Below, one piece after another: positions 8,120 through 15,998 of a stretch of DNA of 40,448 nt (the first letter of the stretch is position 1; every line of letters starts with the position of its first letter). The stretch spans positions 1-40,448 of the forward strand of contig NZ_BMGS01000018.1 in NCBI RefSeq assembly GCF_014640315.1, read 5' to 3'. The notes under the pieces are model-generated. The model was given only the letters and a program-made list of their open reading frames with translations, was not told the origin of the DNA and searched no databases. Position numbers and translations under genes: made by a program. Source of the DNA: Hymenobacter glacieicola (GTDB lineage Bacteria > Bacteroidota > Bacteroidia > Cytophagales > Hymenobacteraceae).

Positions 8120-8722
8120 CTACTCAGCAATAACAACGGCGCGGCCTAGCTTTTTGGAGTAGGCTACGCGCCGCTCACGGCCATCGGCGGCGGGGTAGTC
8201 GAAGCCAACGGCACGGGCATCTTCCTTGACCGAGCTCCACGACTGCGCATCCACGTTTTCGGGTTGGGTGGCAGCGCGTGGTACGGCGGGCTGCACAAAC
8301 CGGTCTTCCTTAAAGAAGGCATTCATGCCCTGCAAAATGGCAATTTCCTTGTCGCGCACGGTAGCGGCCTGGGGGTCGTCCAGGTCCCGCTCATTAATCA
8401 GGGCCGAAGCCGGAATAATTTCCTTGCGCAGCGTGTCGCCGGTGCTGCTGATAATCATGAAGTAGGCCTGGGCGTTGGCAATTTTCGGTCCGCGCAGCTG
8501 CAGCACGAAATTATCCTTGGTTCGGGCGTTGGAGAAGGCGTGGGTGGTGTTCACGGTGCGCAGTACCGTGCGCTCCGATACGCGGCCCCGGTTTGCCTCG
8601 GGAGTGGGCGTAAACACGCGGTCAGCGTTCTTGGAGGTTCCTACTTCGCGTTCCGTATTGATGCACGAAGCCAGCTGGAGTAAAAACAAAGCCCCGGCGG
8701 TGGGGAGTAAAATCTTTTTCAT
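8120..8722 (-). CDS. Putative lipoprotein, unknown function
   Basis: The ATG at 8722 (MKKILLPTAGALFLLQ) was chosen because it gives a clean signal peptide with lipobox LASC (Cys20). The frame to 8743 adds only seven residues. The product is 200 aa. The mature part contains a beta-rich segment (FVLQLRGPKIANAQAYFMIIS) that reads like a small Ig-like or lipocalin-like sheet, followed by an acidic helical region (NERDLDDPQAATVRDKEIA). I do not recognise a named family. It stands alone, with a terminator behind it. Envelope location is inferred from the lipobox. Confidence 0.75.
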   Translation of the reverse strand: MKKILLPTAGALFLLQLASCINTEREVGTSKNADRVFTPTPEANRGRVSERTVLRTVNTTHAFSNARTKDNFVLQLRGPKIANAQAYFMIISSTGDTLRKEIIPASALINERDLDDPQAATVRDKEIAILQGMNAFFKEDRFVQPAVPRAATQPENVDAQSWSSVKEDARAVGFDYPAADGRERRVAYSKKLGRAVVIAE

Positions 8723-9013
8723 GAAGGGAAAGTCAACCATCATCTATTCGGTACGGCAAATTACGAAACTACCGACAGCTCAGAACTAAAGCGGCTGATT
8801 TCGGTGAGGTTCCTGTCGGGGTGGGGTAGTGACACATGTACCGCAAAAGCGGGCGGCAGGTTGTGCAGAAATTAAAGGAAATTACGAGGAAAAAACGCTC
8901 AACAGCAACCAGCCGACGTGCTTCCGCAATAATCGGGCTACGGGGCATGACTTGGGGTAAAAAACCGGAAATAGTGGCCCCACTCCTATCCAAATGTACG
9001 CGGCAAAACCAGG

Positions 9014-9736
9014 TTAAAAAAGGCCCAGCTCCAGCCCCACTACCCACCGGGGCAGCTCCACGTAGGCGGGGCTAGCCTGGGAAGTAAACGTGTCGGAAAG
9101 CCGGTAGTGGGCCGTAGCCACGTAGCGCCCGCACCCCAGGCGGGCGCCCACTCCAAAAGGCCACCGCCGCACGTAGCGCAGGTCGCGCTCCACTACTACT
9201 GTACGCTTGCCGCCGCCGGTGCCGGGCCGGTCTTCGAAGTGGTGAGAGGCGCCCATGGCCCAGCCCCCCCACCCGCTCACATCCAGGTAGTTGCCAATGA
9301 CGTTGCCGCGGCGTCCGAAGCTGAGCCGCAGGTAGGGCTCCAGCTGCACTTGCGAGAACACCAAGGACTCGGAATGGTGAAGCGTGGCAGTGGGCAGCAC
9401 TTTACGGCTGTTTTGGCGCAGATGGTAGGCCAGGCGGGCGTAGCGCACATCGAAGCCAGTGGCCAGGGCTTGGCTGAGGCGAAACTTATGCCGCACCCCC
9501 AGGAAGAACTCAGCGGATTTAACAGGACGCAGATCAGCCCCCGGCCCGGCTGGCGCGCCTACCACGGGAGCATACCCAATGAAAAGGTGGCGGTAGATAG
9601 CCCGGTTAGGGCCGTACCGGGCGCGGGCCGTGTCGGTGGCTGGGTCGGCCCGCAGTACCACCCGCTGGCCCTGAGCCTGCTGCCCGTGGCCCCACAGCAG
9701 CAGGCTCAGGCCGGCCGGCAATAAAAGTTGCTTCAT
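9014..9736 (-). CDS. Outer-membrane beta-barrel protein, unknown function
   Basis: A 240-aa product with a signal peptide (MKQLLLPAGLSLLLWGHGQQAQG). It contains alternating polar/hydrophobic strands rich in Tyr, Arg and Gly (FFLGVRHKFRLS, FDVRYARLAYHLR, VQLEPYLRLSF, VGARLGCGRYVATAHYRLS). The sequence ends ELGLF, with the C-terminal Phe typical of proteins inserted by the BAM complex. A barrel of roughly 8-10 strands is likely. Its ATG overlaps the stop of the upstream subtilase gene (ATGA, 4 nt), so the two are translated from one transcript. Whether the barrel is a partner, substrate or exporter of the protease is unknown. Confidence 0.78.
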   Translation of the reverse strand: MKQLLLPAGLSLLLWGHGQQAQGQRVVLRADPATDTARARYGPNRAIYRHLFIGYAPVVGAPAGPGADLRPVKSAEFFLGVRHKFRLSQALATGFDVRYARLAYHLRQNSRKVLPTATLHHSESLVFSQVQLEPYLRLSFGRRGNVIGNYLDVSGWGGWAMGASHHFEDRPGTGGGKRTVVVERDLRYVRRWPFGVGARLGCGRYVATAHYRLSDTFTSQASPAYVELPRWVVGLELGLF

Positions 9737-11523
9737 GAAGCGGGGTAGGTTTGGGTATAACCACGATAATGCACGCGCAGGGCGTCGCCGGGGCGCAGCA
9801 GGCGCAACGGAATGCGCAGCACGGCGCGCTGCTTTACTTCCAACACTTCGTAGCGCCGCAGCTGGCCGCCGCGGTCCAGCAGCTGCCAGTACAGGTACTG
9901 AGGCGGCGAGGAAGGCACCAACTCCTCGGCGGGAGGCGCCGCCTCGCGCGGCTGCTCCTTTCCGACCGCAGCCACGGCCGGAGCCCCCGCCGCCGTAATG
10001 GCCTGCGCAGAATCGGCGAACAAGGGTAGCGTGTGGGCCGGCACGTAGGCCGCTTCCGGCCGAATCAGCACGGCCAGCATTGAATCCTGCCGCACCAGGT
10101 CAAACGAGGCCGGAGTGGGCAGTGGAGCGGATGTCGTGGTGAAGAAAGCGGCGCGCGGCAAACCATAGCCGTGGGCGTAATCAAAATACGGATACAGGCT
10201 GGCCGACTGCTGAAGCAGGGCAAACAGCTGCATGGCCGTGAGGTTGCGCTGCTGCTGCCAGACGCAGGCGGCAAAGCCAGCCACCAGCGGACTAGCAAAG
10301 GAAGTGCCTTCGGTGCGCACGTATCCGCCGGGGGCCGCCGCCACGACCACCCCAAACGCCGAGACGTTGGGCTTGAGCCGCTGCCCCGGCGCGGGCCCGT
10401 AACTGCTGAAGTCCAGGTGCAGGTAGGTGTCGGGGTCGATGCCACCAACGGCCAGCACGGAGTCGCCATCGGCGGGCGTGCCCACGGTGCGCCACTGCGG
10501 GTCGTCGCCGTCGTTGCCGGCGGCATTCACCACCAGCATGCCTTTGCGGACGGCCAGCTCCGCCGCCCGGGCCACCAGGCTGGTGCGGCCGTTCATCTGT
10601 TCAGGAAAGTAGCGCCGGGTAGTGTAGCCCAGGGAGGAGTTAATGATGTCAGCCCCGTTCCGGTCGGCCCACTCGGCGGCGGCCAGCCAGGCCTCTTCCT
10701 CGGCGTACTTTTCACGGTACATCTGCTCGGTGCGGGCCAGCAAAAATTCGGCGCCCTCCCCCAAGCCCAGGCGGGTGCTGTCCGGCAGGCGGCCGGCAAT
10801 GCACGAAAGCACCTCCGTGCCGTGGTTGCCGCCCTGGTACACGGAAGTAGTGCGCCGCAAAAAGTCGTAGGTAGCAACAATGGCACCCCGGCGCCGCAAA
10901 TGGGCAAAAGCCGGGTGCTCGTTGGCCCCGTTAAATCCCACGTCGAAAATAGCAATCCGAAGCCCCCGACCGTTGAGTTGAGCCCGCCGGAAGTCGGCCG
11001 CGCCCAGGCTGGCCGCTTGCCGCCGCGCCAACGACCGGTCGGCGGAGGTAAGCGGCCCGCCCGCCCCGACGGCGGTAGCCGGGCGGCGGGCGGCGGGCAG
11101 TAACGGAGCTTCCGGCCAAGGAGTTACAGTTTGTACGCCGGGTAGTTGCCGCAGGGCCGCCGCCTGGGCCGCGGTGGCTCGGCAGGCTACAGCGTTAAAC
11201 CACCGGCTCACCAGCGTTACGGTGTCGGTGGCGGCGCGCACGGCTGCCACGTAGTCGAGCCGCACGGGAAAGTCGGTGCTATCGGCGGGCGGTAGGTGCT
11301 GGCGCTGGCGGCGGGCCTGGGCGGCAGCGCTGAAGTAGGCACGGGGCCGGAATTGCTGGCCGGCTTTGTCGCGGAAGGTAACCCAGTAGCGGGTGGCAGG
11401 TACCGTGGCCCGCACCGGTTTTTTTACTCCGACAACGATGGTGCCCGCAACCAGCAGCGCTAGTAATTGAATATGATAACGCAAGCGAAAATTAGAATAC
11501 TGAAGAAACCATATAGCCTCCAA
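9733..11523 (-). CDS. S8 family serine peptidase (subtilase)
   Basis: A 596-aa product if translation starts at the TTG at 11523. A second TTG at 11484 (residue 14) would give a neater signal peptide (RYHIQLLALLVAGTIVV). An N-terminal propeptide-like region (about 45-140; WVTFRDKAGQ, VSRWFNAVA) is followed by the subtilase domain with an intact catalytic triad: Asp194 in IAIFDVGFNG, His234 in GNHGTEV and Ser408 in GTSFASPLVAGF. The oxyanion Asn337 is in NAAGND. The C-terminal part (about 460-596) has an Ala/Pro-rich stretch and a final beta-rich region (LRRYEVLEVKQRAVLRIPLRLL), but I see no clear type IX secretion CTD. A TACCTTGG box (minus strand, 11526-11519) overlaps the first start, which favours the inner one. 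It overlaps the downstream barrel gene by 4 nt and is divergent from the OmpA gene. Confidence 0.92.
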   Translation of the reverse strand: MEAIWFLQYSNFRLRYHIQLLALLVAGTIVVGVKKPVRATVPATRYWVTFRDKAGQQFRPRAYFSAAAQARRQRQHLPPADSTDFPVRLDYVAAVRAATDTVTLVSRWFNAVACRATAAQAAALRQLPGVQTVTPWPEAPLLPAARRPATAVGAGGPLTSADRSLARRQAASLGAADFRRAQLNGRGLRIAIFDVGFNGANEHPAFAHLRRRGAIVATYDFLRRTTSVYQGGNHGTEVLSCIAGRLPDSTRLGLGEGAEFLLARTEQMYREKYAEEEAWLAAAEWADRNGADIINSSLGYTTRRYFPEQMNGRTSLVARAAELAVRKGMLVVNAAGNDGDDPQWRTVGTPADGDSVLAVGGIDPDTYLHLDFSSYGPAPGQRLKPNVSAFGVVVAAAPGGYVRTEGTSFASPLVAGFAACVWQQQRNLTAMQLFALLQQSASLYPYFDYAHGYGLPRAAFFTTTSAPLPTPASFDLVRQDSMLAVLIRPEAAYVPAHTLPLFADSAQAITAAGAPAVAAVGKEQPREAAPPAEELVPSSPPQYLYWQLLDRGGQLRRYEVLEVKQRAVLRIPLRLLRPGDALRVHYRGYTQTYPAS

Positions 11524-11651
11524 GGTACGATAAACCCGGCCCCAAACGATACTACCCGGAGAATTTCTGCGGGTGCTACGCGTGCCCGTAACTCCGAACT
11601 GTTGCGTTCCGTTTCATGGCTACTTCCATTGTCACTTCGTATTTCCGCTTC

Positions 11652-12485
11652 ATGAAATATTTATTTGCTTCTCCCGTATTCGCAACATGGTGCAGTGCTA
11701 CCCTACTGATTGGGGCGGCGGGCTGCGTTTCACAAAAAAAATACACCGCGCTGCAAACCCAATACACGGATGCCTCCCGTTCCCGCGATCAACTGCAAGC
11801 CGAAAAAAATGCACTGCAGGAGGAAAAAGCCCGCAATGAAGAAGCACTGCGAACTAGCCTTTTGACGAAAAATCAGCAGGTAAATCAGCTTAACGCCAGC
11901 CTGAGTGGGGCCCAGCAGGAAAACTCGCAGCTTTCAGCAGATTTGCGCGGCAAGGAGCAGCGGATTGCCGATATGCAGCGCATTCTGGAGCAAAAAGATG
12001 CGGCGGTAAAGGCGTTGCGCCAGAAAGTTGGTGACGCATTGCTAGGCTTTAATTCCCAGGATTTGCAGGTAAATGTTCGGAATGGTAAAGTATATGTGTC
12101 CCTTTCGGAACAATTACTTTTTAAATCCGGCTCTACCAAAGTAGACCCGAAAGGGCAAGAAGCATTAAGCAAATTGGCAACCGCCCTCAAAGGCAACCAA
12201 GATGTAAACGTACTGGTAGAAGGCCACACGGATAACGTCCCGATTGCGAAAGGCACGGCCGGTATGCGCGACAACTGGGACCTGAGTGTACTGCGAGCCA
12301 CGGAAATTACGCGAATTTTAACGCAGGCGGGCCTGCCAGCCTCCCAGGTTACTCCTTCGGGCCGGGCCCAGCACGTACCGGTAGCCCAAAATGATTCGCC
12401 TACCAACAAAGCATTAAACCGCCGAACGGAAATTATTTTAACGCCGAAATTGGACGAGCTATTTCAGATTTTGGAACAGAATTAA
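11652..12485 (+). CDS. OmpA-family lipoprotein with coiled coil
   Basis: The ATG at 11652 gives a 277-aa lipoprotein precursor whose signal ends GAAGC (Cys25); a frame from 11616 would put 12 residues ahead of it. After the lipid anchor comes a long, heptad-like Gln/Glu/Lys-rich coiled coil (about 30-125; LQTQYTDASRSRDQLQ, KQRIADMQ-like). An OmpA C-terminal domain follows (about 145-270), with VLVEGHTDNVP, NWDLSVLRATEI and NRRTEIIL, the peptidoglycan-binding signature. Such proteins tie the outer membrane to peptidoglycan. Codon use is somewhat richer in A/T than in neighbouring genes. A strong terminator follows, so it is probably a single-gene unit. Confidence 0.92.
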   Translation: MKYLFASPVFATWCSATLLIGAAGCVSQKKYTALQTQYTDASRSRDQLQAEKNALQEEKARNEEALRTSLLTKNQQVNQLNASLSGAQQENSQLSADLRGKEQRIADMQRILEQKDAAVKALRQKVGDALLGFNSQDLQVNVRNGKVYVSLSEQLLFKSGSTKVDPKGQEALSKLATALKGNQDVNVLVEGHTDNVPIAKGTAGMRDNWDLSVLRATEITRILTQAGLPASQVTPSGRAQHVPVAQNDSPTNKALNRRTEIILTPKLDELFQILEQN

Positions 12486-12510
12486 GCGTTCCTGCGGGCG
12501 GCAATAATGG

Positions 12511-12552
12511 AAGCCGAGCGTTGGCTATTCGTAGCTGGCGTTCGGCTTTTTT
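12511..12552 (+). terminator. Intrinsic terminator after OmpA lipoprotein gene
   Basis: A 17-bp stem (AAGCCGAGCGTTGGCTA against TAGCTGGCGTTCGGCTT, with a few G-U pairs) is closed by a TTCG tetraloop and followed by six T. Confidence 0.9.
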
Positions 12553-12718
12553 ATTCAAGCTACAGAAAACACCCTTATCAATCAGGCATTTATACTGGCG
12601 TTTCAGCGCACTAATTTTTTTAACTACTGTAAGACAAAGTAGCTGTTATGCAACAAGGCGCATAGTAATAAAAATGCTTTTCTTAGGCTAGCACCAACAA
12701 AGTTTAGCACCTGGTCGT

Positions 12719-12856
12719 ATGGAATTCACCAGACTGCTATTTCTCGTGTTAATAATGTGCATGGTAGCAGCTGCTCGTAATCCAGAAAGTACTTACGCAT
12801 TATTTAAAATTGGCGGAGTATTTAGTTGGGCCAAAGGAAAAAATTTTCAACTTTGA
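12719..12856 (+). CDS. Possible 45-aa secreted or membrane peptide
   Basis: An ATG-started small frame in an AT-rich 400-nt gap. It encodes MEFTRLLFLVLIMCMVAAA followed by a polar tail (RNPESTYALF...). The first 19 residues look like a signal peptide or single membrane helix with an Ala-rich cut site. It ends 35 nt before the start of the small basic protein gene. There is no ribosome-binding site or promoter I can point to, and no homology that I recognise, so this could be chance. The rest of the gap (12553-12718) shows nothing recognisable. Confidence 0.3.
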   Translation: MEFTRLLFLVLIMCMVAAARNPESTYALFKIGGVFSWAKGKNFQL

Positions 12857-12891
12857 GTATTATTCGTCTTCCCAAAGATTTAAAACTAATC

Positions 12892-13125
12892 ATGGCAACT
12901 GCTGACCTCAACAAATTGCAACAGATTTTGGCTAATGCCGAAGAAAACGACGCGGTTTTAACCCAAATTCGTAAGCACGTCGTGAAAGTAAATGAGCTGA
13001 TGACGGAGCTGAATGCCATGCTGGAGCCCGGCTTCCGGGTAGAGAAAAAGGAGCGCAAGCCCCGCGCCGCCAATAGCACCGGCAAGCGCCCCGGCCGCCC
13101 CAAGAAAAACGCCAGCGCTGAGTAA
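12892..13125 (+). CDS. Small basic-tailed protein with AT-hook-like motif
   Basis: A 77-aa product from the ATG at 12892 (MATADLNKLQQIL). The alternative upstream start at 12826 adds 22 residues coded by AT-rich spacer and is unlikely. The N-terminal 45 residues look helical and amphipathic, possibly a short coiled coil (LNKLQQILANAEENDAVL). The C-terminus is rich in Lys, Arg and Pro and contains KRPGRPKK, close to the AT-hook core GRP. A DNA-binding or nucleoid role is a reasonable guess, no more. The terminator at 13148 follows. Confidence 0.7.
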   Translation: MATADLNKLQQILANAEENDAVLTQIRKHVVKVNELMTELNAMLEPGFRVEKKERKPRAANSTGKRPGRPKKNASAE

Positions 13126-13147
13126 TTCAGCCTACACTAGAATATAG

Positions 13148-13183
13148 AAACTGCCGCCGCTTGATTTCAAGCGGCGGCAGTTT
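13148..13183. terminator. Bidirectional intrinsic terminator
   Basis: A 16-bp perfect stem (AAACTGCCGCCGCTTG and complement) with a 4-nt loop and T run. It separates the small basic protein gene (+) from the convergent 2H phosphoesterase gene (-). Confidence 0.9.
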
Positions 13184-13186
13184 TGT

Positions 13187-13744
13187 TTACTCCCCAGCAG
13201 CATCCCCGGCCGGCGCCAAATGCACGGTTTCCCGCACCTGCCATCTGCGTCCATCGTGCTGGTAGAGTATTAGCTCACTCCACGCGGCAGTAGCGCTGTA
13301 GCGCCGCGCCGCAAACTCAGCGCGCAACTCCGGCACGGCAGCGGGCGGTAAATCACGGGTGGCGAGGGTAACATGGGGCACGAAGGGCCGGGTAGGCGTG
13401 GGCACGACCGGCAACTGCGCGGCGCACCAGTGGTACAGGGCCTCGTGCAGCTGCCGCACCGCTTGCGCCTGCGCCACGTGCACGTACAGCGTGCGACTCT
13501 GAAACCAAGCGAAGTTTTCCAGCCCAACCAAGCAGGCGTTTTGCGTGGGGCCAAACGCGCGCAAGCTGACTGCCGCGGCCTCGGCAAACTGCGCCGGCTG
13601 CCGCAGGGGCGGAATTAGGGTAATGTGAGGAGGTAGGTTTACGGCGTTGCGGCTACCCGTGCGCTGGTGCAACTCCTGCTTCATGGCCCACACCTCACTC
13701 CGGACAGGCTCCGGGGGCAGCAGCGCGACGAGAAATAAGTCCAT
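13187..13744 (-). CDS. 2H phosphoesterase, 2'-5' RNA ligase/ThpR-like
   Basis: The ATG at 13744 (MDLFLVALLPPEPVRSEV) gives 185 aa, the normal size for LigT/ThpR-like proteins. The frame to 13807 would read through the hairpin of the upstream gene. Both catalytic HxT motifs are present: PPHITLIPP (His40, Thr42) and PHVTLAT (His124, Thr126). The family opens cyclic phosphodiesters or joins 2'-5' RNA ends in the cytoplasm. The physiological substrate in bacteria is mostly unknown. It lies downstream of the M28 peptidase gene but behind its terminator, so it is probably transcribed separately. Confidence 0.88.
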   Translation of the reverse strand: MDLFLVALLPPEPVRSEVWAMKQELHQRTGSRNAVNLPPHITLIPPLRQPAQFAEAAAVSLRAFGPTQNACLVGLENFAWFQSRTLYVHVAQAQAVRQLHEALYHWCAAQLPVVPTPTRPFVPHVTLATRDLPPAAVPELRAEFAARRYSATAAWSELILYQHDGRRWQVRETVHLAPAGDAAGE

Positions 13745-13776
13745 ACTCAACAGGAAGCGTAATGCGGCAAAGGAAA

Positions 13777-13815
13777 AAGTCCCGGTGAAAGGCAACAGCC
13801 TTTCCACCGGGACTT
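13777..13815 (-). terminator. Intrinsic terminator after M28 peptidase gene
   Basis: A stem of 17-18 bp with one bulged base (AAGTCCCGGTGAAAGGC against GCCTTTCCACCGGGACTT) and loop AACA. Read on the minus strand it is followed by five T. Confidence 0.85.
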
Positions 13816-13872
13816 ATACGAACGCGCGGGCACTAGTGCCGCAATTTTCCGGCGCAGTTTCCGACCCCTGTC

Positions 13873-15267
13873 CTACAGACCGTACTTGCTCAGCAAATAA
13901 ATCAGGGCGGCCATGCTAGCCCCGCCTAGCTCCAGCTCACGGCGGTTCACCTTGTCGAAGGTATCGGCGGCGGTGTGGTGAATGTCGAAGTAGCGCTGGG
14001 AGTCACAGTCGTAGCCGATGAGGGCTTTGGCCTGGCTTTTCAGGGGGCCGATGTCGGTGCCAGCATGACCAGCCACGAATTCGCCGCTGCCGTAGGGATG
14101 TAGCAGCGGGGCCCACTGCTGCACCTTGCGCACGGTGGCGGGGTCAGCCTCAATGTTGAAGCCCCGGGGTGTAAAGCCTCCCCCATCTGACTCCATGGCG
14201 GCCAAGTGCTTTTCGCCGGCGGCCTTGGCAAGCTCGGCGTACTTGTTGCCGCCGCGCACACCGTTTTCTTCGTTCATGAACAACACGGCCCGTATGGTGC
14301 GCTCCGGCCGCAGTCCGGCCGCTTTCAGCAGACGTAGAGCTTCCATGCTTTGCGTGCAGCCGGTGCCGTCGTCGTGGGCACCCTGGGCTAGGTCCCAGGA
14401 ATCAAGGTGGCCGCCTACGGCAATGATTTCGTCGGGATATTTCGAGCCCTTGATTTCGCCCACCACGTTGTAGCTTTTCACTTCGGGTAGCTGCTGGCAG
14501 CTCATTTCCAGCTCTACGGTCAGGTTAGGGTCGGCTTTGAGCAAGTGGCTGAGCTCATCGGCGCCGTTGGTGCTCACGGCGGCGGCTGGCACCTTGGCCA
14601 CTTGGTCGTTGTAGCTCATGGTGCCGGTGTGGGGAAAGTCGTCGTGGGCCAGGGTCAGGCTGCGCACCAGTGCGCCCACGGCCCCGCGCTTGGCCGCTTC
14701 CACGGCCCCGATGCGGCGCTGGTCGCCGGCTTCGCCGTACGCGCGGCCAGTCTCCACGTAAAGCGGGTTCATGGGGCGGTTGAAGAAAACCAGCTTACCC
14801 TTCACTTTATCAGCGGGTAATGCGGCTAGCTCCTGCATGCTATGCACTTCCACCACCTCGGCCCTGAGTTTGCCGTTGGTCCCGACGGAACCGCCCAGGG
14901 CGCACACGTTCAGGTTCACGCCCTTGCCTTTGGCCGGCTTGATTTGGGCCTTCTCCTGGGCCCCGCGCACCCAATGCGGCACCATTACCTCCTGCAGGTA
15001 CACCCGGTCGAGGCCCATCTTTTCCATTACCGTTTTGCCCCACTGCACGGCCTGTTCAGCCTGGGGCGAACCGCTAAGCCGCCCACCAATGGTAGTGGTC
15101 AGGTAGCGCAGGTTCTCGTAGCTCTGGCCGCGGGCCAGGGCTTCATCGTAAATTTTACGAATGACGACGGAGTCAATTTTAGAGCCGGCGGTTTGAGCAG
15201 TGGCGGCTCCGGCGGAAGTCAGTAGCAACAGGGCGCCCAGGGTAAGGCAGCGAAAGGAAGTGCGCAT
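13873..15267 (-). CDS. Secreted M28 family zinc aminopeptidase/carboxypeptidase Q-like
   Basis: A 464-aa product with a signal peptide (MRTSFRCLTLGALLLL...AATAQ). An N-terminal helical region is followed by a PA-like insert (about 130-255) and the M28 catalytic domain. Metal and catalytic residues are visible: His287 in GGHLDSWD, bridging Asp299 in AHDDGTG, Glu333/Glu334 in MNEENG, Asp361 in ESDGG and the last His in HHTAADTFD (430-438). The family cleaves dipeptides or N-terminal residues outside the cytoplasm, so the likely role is peptide scavenging. A promoter-like TTG-N21-TACTTTTA pair lies 62 nt upstream, and a hairpin terminator follows. Confidence 0.92.
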   Translation of the reverse strand: MRTSFRCLTLGALLLLTSAGAATAQTAGSKIDSVVIRKIYDEALARGQSYENLRYLTTTIGGRLSGSPQAEQAVQWGKTVMEKMGLDRVYLQEVMVPHWVRGAQEKAQIKPAKGKGVNLNVCALGGSVGTNGKLRAEVVEVHSMQELAALPADKVKGKLVFFNRPMNPLYVETGRAYGEAGDQRRIGAVEAAKRGAVGALVRSLTLAHDDFPHTGTMSYNDQVAKVPAAAVSTNGADELSHLLKADPNLTVELEMSCQQLPEVKSYNVVGEIKGSKYPDEIIAVGGHLDSWDLAQGAHDDGTGCTQSMEALRLLKAAGLRPERTIRAVLFMNEENGVRGGNKYAELAKAAGEKHLAAMESDGGGFTPRGFNIEADPATVRKVQQWAPLLHPYGSGEFVAGHAGTDIGPLKSQAKALIGYDCDSQRYFDIHHTAADTFDKVNRRELELGGASMAALIYLLSKYGL

Positions 15268-15328
15268 GAATAGGAAGAGAGAAACAAGACAACGCCGCCC
15301 GACAGAGCCAAGGCTCCCGCAGGCAGCT

Positions 15329-15360
15329 TAAAAGTAGCAGAAAACTACCGCAGGTTGCAA
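15329..15360 (-). promoter_or_regulatory. Candidate promoter of M28 peptidase gene
   Basis: On the minus strand: TTG (15360-15358), 21-nt spacer, TACTTTTA (15336-15329). This matches the Bacteroidota TTG/TAnnTTTG pattern with one mismatch and ends 62 nt before the ATG. Confidence 0.45.
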
Positions 15361-15375
15361 CCCGAGCGAGCGGGG

Positions 15376-15942
15376 CTACCGCACCCCGTAGCGCCGGGCC
15401 ACCGCCGTAGCCGCCTGGGTTGAATCCTGCGGAAGGCGCACTTCCAGCAGGTAATCATACTCACTGTCTTGCACGGCTGGCGCCGGACGCGGGGCCCCCA
15501 GCGCTTCCACGGTTTCCAGAATGGTATTGGAGTGGCCCACCACCAGTACCGCTTGGCCTTTATATTCCCGGCGGATGCGGGCCGCCAGGGCCCTCAACTG
15601 GCGGGCATCGTAGGGTTGCACCGTAAGCTGGCGGGCGGTAGCCAGGGGCTCGGCCGTGCTGCGGGTACGCGTGGTGGCCGTCGAGAAAATGGCCGTTATG
15701 GGCGCCTTGCGCAAGGTATCAACCAGGGTTTGGGCGCGTTGCTTTCCAGCGGCCGTGAGCGAGGGGTCGAGCAAGCTAGGGGCCGGGTCTTTTTCAGCGT
15801 GACGCACCACGTACACTGTAGTAAAAGTGGGCTGGCTGGCTTTCCGGGGCTCCACGGAAGCGCAGCCGCTACCCAGCAGCACTACGCACACAGGCAGGAG
15901 CCATTGCCACAACCGCAGGGAGAATAAAGACGAAAACAGCAT
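15376..15942 (-). CDS. Histidine phosphatase family lipoprotein (SixA/PGAM-like)
   Basis: A 188-aa product. The signal peptide ends LGSGC (Cys27), a plausible lipobox. The domain starts with VYVVRHAEKD, which holds the phosphohistidine nucleophile His48 (RHA instead of the usual RHG, as in SixA-like members). It continues with STATTRTRSTAEPLA and ends with the second catalytic His in VVGHSNTI. Short single-domain histidine phosphatases act on phosphoproteins or small phosphoesters. The lipobox implies an envelope location, so the target is unlikely to be a cytoplasmic phosphoprotein. It lies between the DUF1028 and M28 genes on the same strand, with no recognised terminator on either side. 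Confidence 0.87.
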   Translation of the reverse strand: MLFSSLFSLRLWQWLLPVCVVLLGSGCASVEPRKASQPTFTTVYVVRHAEKDPAPSLLDPSLTAAGKQRAQTLVDTLRKAPITAIFSTATTRTRSTAEPLATARQLTVQPYDARQLRALAARIRREYKGQAVLVVGHSNTILETVEALGAPRPAPAVQDSEYDYLLEVRLPQDSTQAATAVARRYGVR

Positions 15943-15998
15943 ACTTAAGCAATGAAATCAGGGTAGAAAAAATCAGTGAAACCGTGAGTAGTAGAGCC

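Noticed and set aside
10171..11103. A 310-codon plus-strand frame over the subtilase gene
   Set aside because: Shadow of the S8 peptidase, whose catalytic triad is complete on the other strand.
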